Below are positions 25,779 through 36,477 of a DNA stretch of 64,000 nucleotides, piece by piece. Position numbers and translations under genes: made by a program. The stretch lies in contig JAKPDL010000014.1 in assembly GCA_029552825.1 (NCBI GenBank), positions 1-64,000 on the forward strand. The letters run 5' to 3'. Below the pieces are notes generated by a model. The model was given only the letters and a program-made list of their open reading frames with translations, did not search any database and was not told where the DNA came from. Source of the stretch: Bacteroidota bacterium (GTDB taxonomy: Bacteria > Bacteroidota > Bacteroidia > Bacteroidales > VadinHA17). Positions within the stretch are counted from its first letter, which is position 1. The number at the start of each line of letters is the position of its first letter.

Positions 25779-27893
25779 ATGGCAATCAGGGATGAAATAA
25801 TATGGAGGAGCGGGGTAATTTATGTTGTAACGAGCATCATCGCAATTGTATTGCTGGTGAGGATTGTCCTTTTTCAGTTTTTTGAGAGGAGTAAATGGGA
25901 GGCGCTGGGTGAGAAATATGTATATAAGAATGATGAGGTAAAGGCAACACGGGGCAACATACTTGCGTGCGATGGCCGCTTGCTGGTAAGCTCTGTGCCT
26001 TATTATTCGGTTTATATGGACACAAGAAGTACCGGGATGCCTCCTGAACTGTGGAATGAAAATATTGATGAATTGTGCAGGGGATTATCCGAAATCCTGG
26101 GAGAATATTCACCAGCTGGCTGGAAAAATATACTTACCTCGGCCCGGAAAAGGGGAGAAAGATATTTTCTGATCAGGAAAGGAGTAAATTATGAAACTCT
26201 GAAGCAGCTAAAGGAACTGCCTATTTTCCGGGAAGGACAGTATCGCGGAGGGTTTGTGGCACAGCCCGAGAACAAACGTATCTTCCTGAATAGTGAACTG
26301 GCTGCCCGTACAATAGGATATCTTACCGATGACCCTGAAGGTGTAAAAGTGGGGATAGAAGGTGCTTTCGACAGGGAACTTGCAGGCCGAAATGGGAAAG
26401 TCCTTAAACAGAGGCTAACTGGCGGAGTATGGATTCCAGTTAATGAAGGAAATAATATAGAACCTGTTGATGGCAACGACGTTGTTACAACAATAGATAT
26501 TGAGCTTCAGGATGTTGCAACTACGGCACTCAGAAACCAGCTAAGAAAACATAACGCCGACCATGGATGTGCCATTCTGATGGAAATTGCAACAGGAGAT
26601 ATCAAAGCCATAGCTAACCTGAAGCGGGGAGAAAACGGTGAATTCTACGAAGCTTACAACTATGCTATAGGCGAGAGCACTGAACCGGGCTCCACATTCA
26701 AGCTGCCGGTACTGATGGCTGCACTTGAAGACGGGGTGATCGACACAAGTGATGTGGTGGATACCGGTAATGGAACAGTCAGGTTTTATAATAAAATAAT
26801 CAGAGACACCAGGGAGGGTGGTTATGGAAAACTGACCGTAAAAGAAGTGTTTGAAAAGTCATCCAATGTAGGGACATCAAAAATTATATACCAGCATTAC
26901 AAGGATAACCCGCGAGCTTTAATCAGCCGGCTCAATTCAATGAAGCTTAACGAAAAACTTAATCTGCAGATAAAAGGTGAGGCAGAACCATATATAAGGC
27001 AACCGGGGGATAAACTCTGGTCGGGTCTTTCACTTCCAATGATATCCCATGGTTATGAGGTCAGATTTACACCGTTACAGATACTGACTTTTTACAATGC
27101 CGTGGCAAACGATGGCTGCATGATGCGTCCGAGATTTGTTAAGGAGATAAGAAGAAACGGGAATGTGATAAAGAGATTTGATCCTGAGGTGATAACAAAC
27201 TCTATCGCTTCAATGAAAACAATCCGTAAAGCAAAGAAAATGCTTGAGGGTGTGGTGGAGCATGGAACCGCAACCAACCTCAGGGATGCTGATTATAAGA
27301 TTGCAGGAAAAACCGGAACCGCCCAGATTGCCAGAGATAATACAGGATACAGGTCGGGAGAACGCATATATTACCAGGCTTCTTTTGTTGGATATTTCCC
27401 TGCTGAAGACCCTCTATATTCATGCATCGTTGTGGTTAACTCACCTTCCAGCTCAGTTTATTACGGGAATATGGTAGCTGGTCCTGTTTTTAAAGAAATA
27501 GCCGATAAAGTTTATTCGACAATTTTTTTCAAAGATTATCCTGAGAAGGTCAATGATGATAAAATAATAGCAACTCCCGATCCGGGTAACGGATTTTACG
27601 ACGATATACACAGCATCTTAAAAAAGACTGGTGCAATATATTTTAAAAATGGTAATGAAAAATGGGTTGCTACAGGACGTAGCCGTGATACTATCAGGAT
27701 AGTACCATTGAAAATACAGGAGAATCTTGTGCCTGATGTAAGGGATATGACACTGAGGGATGCTCTTTACTTGCTTGAAAGTTACGGCCTGAGGGTGCAA
27801 TTTTCTGGCAGGGGGCGGGTGAAAAGGCAGGACCCTGGATACGGCGCTGTAATTCACGACGGAATGGTTGTTTCATTGGATCTGGGTATCTAG
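25779..27893 (+). CDS. ftsI: Septal peptidoglycan transpeptidase FtsI (PBP3) with C-terminal PASTA domain
   Basis: This class B penicillin-binding protein crosslinks septal peptidoglycan. It has one N-terminal membrane helix (about residues 13-33), a pedestal/dimerisation domain (about 55-230) and a transpeptidase domain with SxxK at S305 (STFK), SSN at 361-363 and KTGT at 511-514. The last 65 residues form a PASTA-like domain (VPDVRDMTLRDALYLLE, ending VVSLDLG). PASTA tails are common in Gram-positive PBP2x and in Bacteroidota FtsI. The length of 704 aa reflects that tail. Confidence 0.95.
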   Translation: MAIRDEIIWRSGVIYVVTSIIAIVLLVRIVLFQFFERSKWEALGEKYVYKNDEVKATRGNILACDGRLLVSSVPYYSVYMDTRSTGMPPELWNENIDELCRGLSEILGEYSPAGWKNILTSARKRGERYFLIRKGVNYETLKQLKELPIFREGQYRGGFVAQPENKRIFLNSELAARTIGYLTDDPEGVKVGIEGAFDRELAGRNGKVLKQRLTGGVWIPVNEGNNIEPVDGNDVVTTIDIELQDVATTALRNQLRKHNADHGCAILMEIATGDIKAIANLKRGENGEFYEAYNYAIGESTEPGSTFKLPVLMAALEDGVIDTSDVVDTGNGTVRFYNKIIRDTREGGYGKLTVKEVFEKSSNVGTSKIIYQHYKDNPRALISRLNSMKLNEKLNLQIKGEAEPYIRQPGDKLWSGLSLPMISHGYEVRFTPLQILTFYNAVANDGCMMRPRFVKEIRRNGNVIKRFDPEVITNSIASMKTIRKAKKMLEGVVEHGTATNLRDADYKIAGKTGTAQIARDNTGYRSGERIYYQASFVGYFPAEDPLYSCIVVVNSPSSSVYYGNMVAGPVFKEIADKVYSTIFFKDYPEKVNDDKIIATPDPGNGFYDDIHSILKKTGAIYFKNGNEKWVATGRSRDTIRIVPLKIQENLVPDVRDMTLRDALYLLESYGLRVQFSGRGRVKRQDPGYGAVIHDGMVVSLDLGI

Positions 27894-27900
27894 AAATATA

Positions 27901-29364
27901 ATGATGATGAAACTGGAAGAAATATTAAAAGGCATTGAGGTATCAGAGTATGAAGGAGACATGTCAGTGACTGTAACAGATGTCACTATTGATTCTCGTT
28001 CTGTTGTTCCCGGTTCTCTTTTTGTGGCTCTGAAAGGCACCAAAACCGACGGACACAGGTTTATTGACGCGGCTGTCTCATCTGGAGCAGTTGCAATTAT
28101 CTGTTCTGAAATGCCAACCGTCAGACAGAAAGGCGTTACATGGATAAGAGTACCCGATACAGCACCTGCAGCGGGAATTGCCTCATCAAACTTTTTCGGA
28201 AATCCTTCACACCACATTACACTTACCGGAGTTACAGGTACAAATGGAAAAACAACAATTGCAACACTTTTATACAGACTTTTCAGTGGTCTTGGATACA
28301 AGTGCGGACTTTTTTCGACGGTATGTAACTATATTTCCGGAAAGGAATATCCTGCCACGCATACTACACCTGACCCTGTTCAATTGAACAGGCTTATGGC
28401 AGAGATGGTTCGTGAAGGCTGTTCTCATGTGTTCATGGAAGTCAGCTCACACGCCGTTGACCAGAAAAGAATCAGTGGACTAAAATATGCAGGAGGCATA
28501 TTCACCAACCTCACCCATGACCACCTTGATTATCACAAAACCTTTGATAACTACCTGAAAGCCAAAAAGGCATTCTTTGATTCTCTTCAGGCCGATGCAT
28601 TTGCTCTTGTCAATACCGACGATAAAAATGCAGGAGTGATGGTCCAGAATTGCAGAGCAAGAAAATATACCTATTCAACAAGGGGTATGGCTGACTTCAG
28701 GGCTGTGCTTATTGAACAGAGCATGGAGGGGATGGGAATACGTATTGACGGTGAGGAATTATGGACGAGGTTTATTGGGGAGTTTAATGTTTCAAACCTT
28801 CTTGCTGTTTATGCATCGGCTGTTTTGCTGGGTGCAGAAAGGAAAGAGGTGCTCAGGGTGCTTAGCGGGCTGGGACCGGTACCTGGGAGGCTTGAAGTGG
28901 TGAGGGGAAATGCCCCTGTAACCGGAATAGTTGATTATGCTCATACTCCAGATGCTCTTGTGAATGTGATTGAAACAATAAACAAAGTGCGCAGAGGCAG
29001 CGGCAAGCTCATTACTGTGGTTGGAGCCGGAGGCGACCGGGACCGGACAAAAAGACCAATAATGGCTTCAATTTGTGCAAGAGGAAGCGACAGAGTCATT
29101 CTTACATCGGATAATCCAAGAAGTGAAGACCCCGATAGTATTATTGATGAGATGGAAGCAGGCATCACACCCGACCAAAGGCCGAAAGTGCTGAGAATTA
29201 CTGACCGCAGAGAAGCTATCAAAGCTGCGGTGATGATGGCCAGCAACGGTGATGTAATTCTTGTCGCCGGTAAAGGCCATGAAACGTACCAGGAAATAAA
29301 AGGTATCAGACACCATTTCGACGACAGGGAAGAACTTGCTAAAGCGCTTATGGGTAAAATGTAA
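27901..29364 (+). CDS. murE: UDP-MurNAc-L-Ala-D-Glu:meso-diaminopimelate ligase MurE
   Basis: MurE adds the third stem-peptide residue during cytoplasmic peptidoglycan precursor synthesis. The ATP loop is TGTNGKTT. The residue-selecting motif is DNPR at 404-407 (DNPRSEDP), the form found in meso-diaminopimelate-adding enzymes rather than lysine-adding ones. VPGRLE and AHTPDAL are further Mur ligase marks. Three successive ATG codons at 27901, 27904 and 27907 are possible starts; the frame is open upstream into ftsI, but those codons lie within the ftsI 3' end. Length is about 487 aa. Confidence 0.96.
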   Translation: MMMKLEEILKGIEVSEYEGDMSVTVTDVTIDSRSVVPGSLFVALKGTKTDGHRFIDAAVSSGAVAIICSEMPTVRQKGVTWIRVPDTAPAAGIASSNFFGNPSHHITLTGVTGTNGKTTIATLLYRLFSGLGYKCGLFSTVCNYISGKEYPATHTTPDPVQLNRLMAEMVREGCSHVFMEVSSHAVDQKRISGLKYAGGIFTNLTHDHLDYHKTFDNYLKAKKAFFDSLQADAFALVNTDDKNAGVMVQNCRARKYTYSTRGMADFRAVLIEQSMEGMGIRIDGEELWTRFIGEFNVSNLLAVYASAVLLGAERKEVLRVLSGLGPVPGRLEVVRGNAPVTGIVDYAHTPDALVNVIETINKVRRGSGKLITVVGAGGDRDRTKRPIMASICARGSDRVILTSDNPRSEDPDSIIDEMEAGITPDQRPKVLRITDRREAIKAAVMMASNGDVILVAGKGHETYQEIKGIRHHFDDREELAKALMGKM

Positions 29365-29375
29365 AAAACGAAAAA

Positions 29376-30632
29376 ATGCTCTATTACCTTTTTAAATATC
29401 TTGATTCGCTTGATGTACCAGGTGCCGGAGTATTTGAATATATCTCTTTCAGATCGGCTGCAGCAGTAATTACTTCCCTGATTATATCACTTCTTATCGG
29501 AAAAAGAATAATTCAGTACCTGCAGGTAAAGCAAATTGGTGAGGTTGTGAGGGATCTCGGACTGGAAGGACAATACCGCAAGGAGGGAACACCTTCTATG
29601 GGAGGTATAATAATACTAGCTTCAATTGTTATACCTGTAGTCCTTTTTGCAAAGCTCAATAATATCTATATAATCCTTATGCTGACCACTACAATGTGGC
29701 TCGGCTTTATGGGATTTCTTGACGATTATATAAAGATATTCAGAAAAAACAAAGCCGGACTTGCAGGAAAGTTCAAGATAGCAGGACAGGTGGGCCTTGG
29801 TCTTATTGTCGGTGTGGTATTTTATTTCAGCGACGATGTTATCATTGTTGAAAGGGTTCCGTTATCGAGTCTTACAAGGGCAGAAAGGGCTGAAATTATT
29901 GAGAATAATAGGAATGTTCTGCAGCAAAGCGAAGTAAATATTGAAAGAAAATCCACAAAAACCACTATACCGTTCGTAAAGAACAATGAGTTTGATTACA
30001 GGTGGCTGGTTTCTTTTGCCCCGGAACCATGGCGGGAGATACTAACATGGATTGTTTATGTGATCATTGTAATATTCATCGTTACCGCAGTATCGAACGG
30101 TGCAAACCTGACTGATGGGCTTGATGGTCTCGCGACAGGTGTATCAGCAATTACCGGGGCAGCGCTTGGTGCACTGGCTTATGTGTCGAGTAACATAATT
30201 TATGCCCGTTACCTTAATATAATGTATATACCCGGTTCTGAAGAACTGGTAATCTTCGCAAGTGCTTTCATAGGTGCTACTGTAGGATTTCTGTGGTACA
30301 ATTCTTATCCCGCTCAGGTGTTTATGGGCGATACAGGTAGCCTTGCCCTGGGAGGCATTATAGCAGTGTTTGCAATAGTTATCAGAAAGGAACTTCTTAT
30401 TCCGGTGCTCTGCGGTATTTTCCTCGCCGAAAATCTTTCAGTAGTTATGCAGGTGTCGTGGTTCAAGTATACCAGAAAGAAATACGGTGAGGGCCGGAGA
30501 ATTTTTCTAATGTCGCCGCTGCACCACCATTACCAGAAGAAGGGTTATCCTGAACCGAAAATAGTCACACGATTCTGGATTGTGGCAATAATACTGGCTG
30601 TATTGAGTATAGTAACATTAAAGATAAGATAG
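29376..30632 (+). CDS. mraY: Phospho-MurNAc-pentapeptide transferase MraY
   Basis: MraY transfers phospho-MurNAc-pentapeptide to undecaprenyl phosphate, making lipid I in the inner membrane. About ten membrane helices are visible. Signature segments are [16 protein letters not shown] (catalytic Asp pair), [22 protein letters not shown] and [11 protein letters not shown]. The 418-aa length exceeds the usual 360 because a polar insertion of about 65 residues (about 150-218) separates two helices. Confidence 0.96.
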   Translation: MLYYLFKYLDSLDVPGAGVFEYISFRSAAAVITSLIISLLIGKRIIQYLQVKQIGEVVRDLGLEGQYRKEGTPSMGGIIILASIVIPVVLFAKLNNIYIILMLTTTMWLGFMGFLDDYIKIFRKNKAGLAGKFKIAGQVGLGLIVGVVFYFSDDVIIVERVPLSSLTRAERAEIIENNRNVLQQSEVNIERKSTKTTIPFVKNNEFDYRWLVSFAPEPWREILTWIVYVIIVIFIVTAVSNGANLTDGLDGLATGVSAITGAALGALAYVSSNIIYARYLNIMYIPGSEELVIFASAFIGATVGFLWYNSYPAQVFMGDTGSLALGGIIAVFAIVIRKELLIPVLCGIFLAENLSVVMQVSWFKYTRKKYGEGRRIFLMSPLHHHYQKKGYPEPKIVTRFWIVAIILAVLSIVTLKIR

Positions 30633-30637
30633 CAACA

Positions 30638-31972
30638 GTGAAAAGAATTGTAATACTTGGAGGAGGAGAAAGCGGAACCGGTTCGGCCGTGCTTGCACGA
30701 AAACACGGATTTGATGTTTTTGTTTCTGACAAAGGAAGACTAAAAACTGAGTACAGGGACATACTTAAAAAATATAATATCAGGTTTGAGGAAGGAGCTC
30801 ATAGTGAAGATATAATATTCACTGCTGATGAGGTTATTAAAAGCCCGGGAATACACGACGACATGCCGCTGGTGATGGAACTCAGGAAAAAAGGTATACC
30901 CGTCATTTCTGAAATAGAGTTCGCTGGCAGGTTTACTGATGCAATGAAAATATGCATTACAGGCAGTAACGGAAAAACCACCACGACAACCCTTATCTGG
31001 CACATTCTGAAAAAGGCAGGTATTAATGCAGCACTTGCCGGGAATGTTGGGAACAGTTTTGCAATGGCAGTTGCCGGAGGAGGATATGATTGCTATGTTA
31101 TTGAACTCAGCAGTTTCCAGCTCGATGGTATGTTTGATTTCAAAGCCGACATAGCAGTGCTGCTCAATATCACACCTGATCATCTTGACCGCTACGGGCA
31201 TGACATGAGCAGGTATGTTGATTCAAAGTTTCGCATAATCCGGAACCAGACTGGGAACGACCATTTAATCTACTGGGCTGATGATCCGGTTATTATCAGA
31301 GAGCTTGAGAAACGCCGGCCTCCGGTAAAACTCCTTCCTTATTCTGCCACAAAGAGCGAAGGAATGGCAGGATATATCGAAAACGATGAAATTATTATCC
31401 ACCTAAAACATAAAACCAGACTTATGACAATTCACGATCTTGCGTTAAAAGGCCGTCATAATACATTGAACTCACTGGCGGCAGCTATTGCAGGCAAAAT
31501 AATGAATATACGTAAGGAAGTGATCAGGGAGAGCCTTGCCGACTTCCAGGGTATTGAGCACAGGCTCGAACCGGTAATTACTGTTTGCGGTATAAACTTT
31601 ATAAACGACTCAAAGGCTACCAACGTTAACTCAACCTGGTATGCCCTTGAATGTATGCAGACCAGAGTGGTCTGGATTGCCGGAGGAATAGACAAAGGCA
31701 ATGATTATTCCGACCTTTTTGAAGTGGTCAGTAAGAAGGTCAAGGCAATTGTCTGCCTCGGAAAGGATAACAGAAAAATCATTGAAGCTTTTAAAGACAA
31801 GGTGCCTACCATAGTTGAAACCACCTCTATGGAAGAGGCGGTAAGGTCGGCATATTATCTTGCTTCAAAGGGAGATACTGTTCTTCTTTCTCCAGCATGT
31901 GCAAGTTTTGACCTGTTTGAAAATTATGAGGACAGAGGGCGCAAATTCAAAGCCGCTGTTAGAAATCTGTAA
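30638..31972 (+). CDS. murD: UDP-MurNAc-L-Ala:D-Glu ligase MurD
   Basis: MurD adds D-glutamate to UDP-MurNAc-L-alanine. The N-terminal Rossmann motif is LGGGESGTGSA, the ATP loop is TGSNGKTTTTT (about residues 108-118), and EHRLEPV and INDSKATN are characteristic of MurD. Length (444 aa) is normal. The gene follows mraY by five bases and precedes ftsW by six. Confidence 0.96.
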   Translation: MKRIVILGGGESGTGSAVLARKHGFDVFVSDKGRLKTEYRDILKKYNIRFEEGAHSEDIIFTADEVIKSPGIHDDMPLVMELRKKGIPVISEIEFAGRFTDAMKICITGSNGKTTTTTLIWHILKKAGINAALAGNVGNSFAMAVAGGGYDCYVIELSSFQLDGMFDFKADIAVLLNITPDHLDRYGHDMSRYVDSKFRIIRNQTGNDHLIYWADDPVIIRELEKRRPPVKLLPYSATKSEGMAGYIENDEIIIHLKHKTRLMTIHDLALKGRHNTLNSLAAAIAGKIMNIRKEVIRESLADFQGIEHRLEPVITVCGINFINDSKATNVNSTWYALECMQTRVVWIAGGIDKGNDYSDLFEVVSKKVKAIVCLGKDNRKIIEAFKDKVPTIVETTSMEEAVRSAYYLASKGDTVLLSPACASFDLFENYEDRGRKFKAAVRNL

Positions 31973-31978
31973 AAGACA

Positions 31979-33199
31979 ATGAGTAAGGGATGGGTTGCCA
32001 ATACTTTTAAAGGCGACAGGGTAATCTGGGCCCTGGTAGCCCTCTTTATGTTTTATTCATTGCTGGCCGTATACAGCTCTTCAGCAATAGTTGCTTACTC
32101 CAGGTTTGGAGGTAATACTACATATTTTCTTAAGACCCAGCTTATAATGCTGATATTCGGCCTGGTTATAATTATTATCACCCATCACCTGCCGGTTAGA
32201 ATATATTCTTCTCTTGCCGGTGTTTTTCTGATTTTCTCAGTTGCGCTTCTGGTTCTCACACTTATTTTCGGTGTTAGAATAAATGAAGCTACTCGCTGGA
32301 TTGTAATACCTGGCACCGGCTTCAGGCTGCAATCGTCTGATGTGGCAAAAGTTGCACTCGTAATTTACCTTGCCAGAACACTGGCACATTACCAGCATGA
32401 GCTTGAAAACTTCGGAACAGTATCAAAATACCTCATGCTGCCGGTTGCAATAGTATGTAGCCTTATTCTCACCGAGAATCTCTCAACAGCAGTAATGATT
32501 TTTGGAATTAGTATACTTATTCTTTATATAGGTAGAGTTCCTGTTAGATTCCTGCTTGCTTACGTCGGTATCGCAATTGTCACTCTGCTGCTTGCTGCTT
32601 TTCTGATTTCAGTAATATGGCCTCATAATAACAGAGTTGAGGTCTGGAAAAATAGAATTGAAAACTATTTTTCATCAAAAGATGATAATCCGGATGAGGA
32701 TTACCAGATAAACCAGGCAAAAATAGCTATAGCAACGGGTGGACTATTCGGAAAAGCTCCTGGTAAGAGCACCCAGAGAAACATGCTACCGCAATCGAAT
32801 TCTGACTTCATTTTTGCAATTATTATTGAAGAATATGGCCTTCTTTTCGGTGCAGTTCCCATCATTTTGGCTTATATGATATTGCTTTTCAGAGGAATAG
32901 CTATTGCTAAAAAGTGCGAAACAGCTTTTCCTGCTTTTCTTGTGATGGGACTTACATTAATGATCGTTGTACAGGCTCTTATTAATATGCTTGTAGCTAC
33001 CGGACTTCTTCCTGTCACCGGACAGACACTACCTATGATAAGCTGGGGACGTACTTCGGTACTTGTCATGAGTTTTTCCATTGGGGCTATTTTGAGCGTG
33101 AGCAGGGTGGTTTATGCACGGATAAGGAATGAGGAACTGACTGAAGAGGAAAAATTTGAAGAAGGAGACGAAAAAATATATGAACCGGCAAAAAAATAA
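31979..33199 (+). CDS. ftsW: Septal peptidoglycan polymerase FtsW (SEDS family)
   Basis: FtsW is the SEDS glycosyltransferase that polymerises lipid II at the septum with FtsI. It is a multi-pass membrane protein of 406 aa with the NEATRWI segment after helix 3, the long extracellular loop with EDYQINQAKIAIATGGLFGKAPGKS, and the SDFIFAIIIEEYG and LPMISWGRTS signatures. The C-terminal tail is acidic and cytoplasmic. Its last 20 bases overlap the start of murG. Confidence 0.95.
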   Translation: MSKGWVANTFKGDRVIWALVALFMFYSLLAVYSSSAIVAYSRFGGNTTYFLKTQLIMLIFGLVIIIITHHLPVRIYSSLAGVFLIFSVALLVLTLIFGVRINEATRWIVIPGTGFRLQSSDVAKVALVIYLARTLAHYQHELENFGTVSKYLMLPVAIVCSLILTENLSTAVMIFGISILILYIGRVPVRFLLAYVGIAIVTLLLAAFLISVIWPHNNRVEVWKNRIENYFSSKDDNPDEDYQINQAKIAIATGGLFGKAPGKSTQRNMLPQSNSDFIFAIIIEEYGLLFGAVPIILAYMILLFRGIAIAKKCETAFPAFLVMGLTLMIVVQALINMLVATGLLPVTGQTLPMISWGRTSVLVMSFSIGAILSVSRVVYARIRNEELTEEEKFEEGDEKIYEPAKK

Positions 33200-34292
33200 A
33201 AGGGTGATTATCAGCGGAGGAGGAACCGGGGGGCATGTCTTCCCGGCAATAGCTATTGCAAATGCCCTGAAAAAACTCGAACCATCGTTGGAAATTCTTT
33301 TTGTCGGCGCTCTTGGACGCCTCGAAATGGAACTGGTTCCCAAAGCCGGTTATAATATTGTCGGACTTCCTGTTGCTGGAATAAACAGAAAAAATCCGCT
33401 TAAAAATATTTCTGTCTTATGGAAATTTATTAAAAGCCTGAGGACAGCAGGCACTATTCTAAGAGATTTTAAACCAGATGTTGTGGTAGGAGTTGGCGGA
33501 TATGCAAGCGGACCTGTTCTAAAGAAAGCTCTGTCGATGAAAATACCGGTTTTAATCCAGGAACAGAACAGTTATGCAGGCATCACCAACCGGCTCTTTG
33601 CAAAAAAGGCATCTGTAATATGTGTGGCATATGACGGTATGGAAAAATATTTTCCGGCTTCCAGAATAATAAAGACAGGAAATCCTCTAAGGCAGTCGCT
33701 CGGTGATATTGAGGGATTGAAAGACGAAGCCTTGAGATATTTCAATATAAAAAGTGACAGACCTGTTATTCTGGTATTGGGAGGATCTCTCGGAGCGGGA
33801 AGCATAAATAAATGCCTGGCCGAAAATATTGAAAAAATCAGGGAGTCCGGTTTATACTGGATATGGCAAACAGGCAGGAATTATTTCGAGGATATTAATG
33901 CTCTGGTGAGTGTGACACAGTCAGGAAATATTTCTGTATATCCTTTTATTGAAAGAATGGACCTTGCATATTCTGCTGCAGACATAATTATTTCGCGTGC
34001 AGGTGCGGGGACTATTTCGGAACTCTGTCTGGTCGGTAAACCAGTAATTCTGGTACCTTCACCAAATGTTGCGGAAGATCATCAGACAAGAAATGCTATG
34101 GCTCTGGCCGAAAAAGAAGCAGCAGTTATTGTGAGAGACAGCGAGGTTAACCAGAAACTGATAGATGAAGTTCTTTCCCTTGCAGATGATATTGGGAAAA
34201 GAAACAAACTGTCGGAAAATATCCGAAAACTGGCAATGGCTGATGCCGACCTGAGAATTGCAGAAGAAGTTATTAAACTGATGGACAGATGA
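33180..34292 (+). CDS. murG: UDP-GlcNAc:lipid I GlcNAc transferase MurG
   Basis: MurG adds N-acetylglucosamine to lipid I, producing lipid II at the inner face of the membrane. GGGTGGHVFPA at the N-terminus is the first glycine-rich loop, GVGGYASGP the second, and LGGSLGAGSIN with RAGAGTISEL mark the nucleotide-sugar domain. The frame is open from 33156, but the ATG at 33180 is chosen because the glycine loop then falls at residue 12, and an AAGGAG sequence lies about 14 bases upstream. Its 3' end overlaps murC by four bases (ATGA). Confidence 0.96.
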   Translation: MNRQKNKRVIISGGGTGGHVFPAIAIANALKKLEPSLEILFVGALGRLEMELVPKAGYNIVGLPVAGINRKNPLKNISVLWKFIKSLRTAGTILRDFKPDVVVGVGGYASGPVLKKALSMKIPVLIQEQNSYAGITNRLFAKKASVICVAYDGMEKYFPASRIIKTGNPLRQSLGDIEGLKDEALRYFNIKSDRPVILVLGGSLGAGSINKCLAENIEKIRESGLYWIWQTGRNYFEDINALVSVTQSGNISVYPFIERMDLAYSAADIIISRAGAGTISELCLVGKPVILVPSPNVAEDHQTRNAMALAEKEAAVIVRDSEVNQKLIDEVLSLADDIGKRNKLSENIRKLAMADADLRIAEEVIKLMDR

Positions 34293-35677
34293 TTGATTTT
34301 GAGAAAATTTCTGCAACGTACTTTGTGGGCATAGGAGGAATAGGAATGAGTGCCCTGGCAAGATATTTTCTGTCAAAAGGCTGCATTGTTGCTGGCTATG
34401 ACAGAACCAGAAGCCCTCTAACAGAAACACTTGAGAAAGAAGGTTGCACGGTTTCATATACTGACGACCCACAGACTATTCCTCCTCTTTATACAGATAT
34501 ACTGCCGAAAGAAAAAATGTTGGTTGTCTTTACACCTGCCATTCCGCCTGAAAACAGAATTCTCGAATTTTTCAGGCGGGGCGGATATAACGTTTATAAA
34601 AGGTCGGAAGTGCTCGGGGAAATCTCAGGTCACACCGACACAATAGCCGTTGCAGGAACGCATGGGAAGACCTCTGTTTCAACACTTATTTCGCATATAC
34701 TTTATTCATCACAAACTGGATGCTCTGCATTCCTTGGCGGAATATCCTGCAATTACGGAACCAATCTTTTACTCTCGGGCAGTCGCTTTACTGTGATGGA
34801 GGCCGATGAATACGACAGATCGTTCCACAGGTTGTCTCCGCTGTATGCTGTTATAACTTCGGCCGATGCCGACCATCTTGATATTTATGGAGACTACAGA
34901 ACAATGCTTGAGGCATATAATGAATTCTGCAGGAAAATCCGACCCGGAGGATCTCTTATTCTGAATGAGTCAATAAAAAATGTTATAAAACCTCCTGATA
35001 ATGTAAAGGTTTTTACTTATGGTTTTTCCAAAGAATGCTCATTCAGAATAGATAAAGTTAAAAGAGATGATGACTTTTATGTTTTTGACATTTCATATTT
35101 TGGTGGCGAATTGAAAAATCTGGCATACCGTTTTCCCGGTTTGAAAAATATTGAGAATGCTGCTGCCGCATCATCAGTGGCACTTCTCTGCGGAGTGGAC
35201 GGAGAAGAAATCAGAAATGCATTGAAATCATTCAAGGGTGTAAGGAGAAGATTTGATATCCGTATAAACAAGCCGGGTCTGGTTTACATCGACGATTATG
35301 CACATCACCCTGAAGAAATAAAAGCTTTTATAACAGCAGTAAGGGAACATTACGGTAAAAGGAAGATCACTGCAATTTTCCAGCCTCATCTCTATTCCCG
35401 TACCCGCGACCATGCTGAAGGCTTTGCTGCCATACTCGATCAGCTTGATGAGGTCATTCTTCTGCCTGTATACCCTGCAAGGGAAAAACCTCTGGAAGGG
35501 GTATCATCAGAAATGATTTATGAGAGAATGAAATTGAAAAATAAGAAGATGCTGGAAATGAAAGATCTACCTGCAGCACTTGATGTGAAGAACCTGGATA
35601 TACTCCTCACAATAGGAGCTGGAGATATTGACAGACTTGTTTCTCCAATTGAAGAAACCCTTAACCGGATGAGGTAA
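34289..35677 (+). CDS. murC: UDP-MurNAc:L-alanine ligase MurC
   Basis: MurC adds L-alanine, the first stem residue, to UDP-MurNAc. The N-terminal GIGGIGMSALAR is typical, the ATP loop is GTHGKTSVSTL (about residues 122-132), and EADEYDRSF and DDYAHHPEEI are MurC/Mpl-type motifs. Length (462 aa) and position right after murG with an ATGA overlap favour MurC over the recycling ligase Mpl. Confidence 0.95.
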   Translation: MIDFEKISATYFVGIGGIGMSALARYFLSKGCIVAGYDRTRSPLTETLEKEGCTVSYTDDPQTIPPLYTDILPKEKMLVVFTPAIPPENRILEFFRRGGYNVYKRSEVLGEISGHTDTIAVAGTHGKTSVSTLISHILYSSQTGCSAFLGGISCNYGTNLLLSGSRFTVMEADEYDRSFHRLSPLYAVITSADADHLDIYGDYRTMLEAYNEFCRKIRPGGSLILNESIKNVIKPPDNVKVFTYGFSKECSFRIDKVKRDDDFYVFDISYFGGELKNLAYRFPGLKNIENAAAASSVALLCGVDGEEIRNALKSFKGVRRRFDIRINKPGLVYIDDYAHHPEEIKAFITAVREHYGKRKITAIFQPHLYSRTRDHAEGFAAILDQLDEVILLPVYPAREKPLEGVSSEMIYERMKLKNKKMLEMKDLPAALDVKNLDILLTIGAGDIDRLVSPIEETLNRMR

Positions 35678-35680
35678 AGT

Positions 35681-36457
35681 ATGAGGATATTAAAAAGAAT
35701 ATTGGTTTTTCTTGCCTCCAGTTATCTGGTTGTGGCACCTGTTTATCTGACATACCTCATAAGAAATGAGCGGTGTCGGGGAGTAAATATTTACGTTAAC
35801 GAACTTCCTGATTTCAATCTTATTACAGAAAGGGAAATTTATGGAATTATTAACAGCGGCAATCCTTCCATAACGGGAACAAAATTAAAAGACCTGAGAA
35901 TCTGTGATATAGAAGACCGATTGAAGAAACTCCAAGAATTGAGAGTTGTTGAGGTCTATTTTACGGTTGATGGCAATATTTCCATATATGTGCTTCAGAG
36001 GAATCCTATATTGAGGGTATTTGCAGCAGGTGGAGACTATTTTCTCGATGATGAGGGAGTTTTGATAAGGAAAAAGAGACCTGGTACACCCAGGCTCCAT
36101 GTTGCAGGTGGTAACATCACTGTATCACAGAAGATGCTTAATGGTATAAGTGTACTGGATACTGCAATAAAAAAGAGTGTGCTTAAAGACATTTACCATA
36201 TCATAAAATATATCAGGAACGACAGGTTCTGGTCGGCACAGATTGACCAGATATGGGTTGATGGTGAAAGCGAGATTAATCTCATTCCGAGAACGGGAAA
36301 TCATATTATCCATCTGGGCTCAGCGGAAGATTTCGTTGGAAAACTCGAAAATCTTGAGGCTTTTTATACGAAGATTCTTCCTTTAGCCGGATGGGATGCT
36401 TATAAAAGAATAAACCTTGAATTCAAAGGACAGATAGTATGCAATAAATACCAGTAA
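35681..36457 (+). CDS. ftsQ: FtsQ-type cell division protein
   Basis: This is a bitopic inner-membrane protein of 258 aa with one membrane helix (about residues 7-27) and a periplasmic part. The POTRA-like start (about 38-105) and beta domain are weakly conserved. The recognisable features are a LTYLIRN-like membrane exit, the RNPILRVF segment and DDEGVLI. The slot between murC and ftsA is the standard place for ftsQ. FtsQ links FtsL/FtsB to the early divisome. Confidence 0.85.
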   Translation: MRILKRILVFLASSYLVVAPVYLTYLIRNERCRGVNIYVNELPDFNLITEREIYGIINSGNPSITGTKLKDLRICDIEDRLKKLQELRVVEVYFTVDGNISIYVLQRNPILRVFAAGGDYFLDDEGVLIRKKRPGTPRLHVAGGNITVSQKMLNGISVLDTAIKKSVLKDIYHIIKYIRNDRFWSAQIDQIWVDGESEINLIPRTGNHIIHLGSAEDFVGKLENLEAFYTKILPLAGWDAYKRINLEFKGQIVCNKYQ

Positions 36458-36477
36458 TTAATAATCATTTCTCAGCC

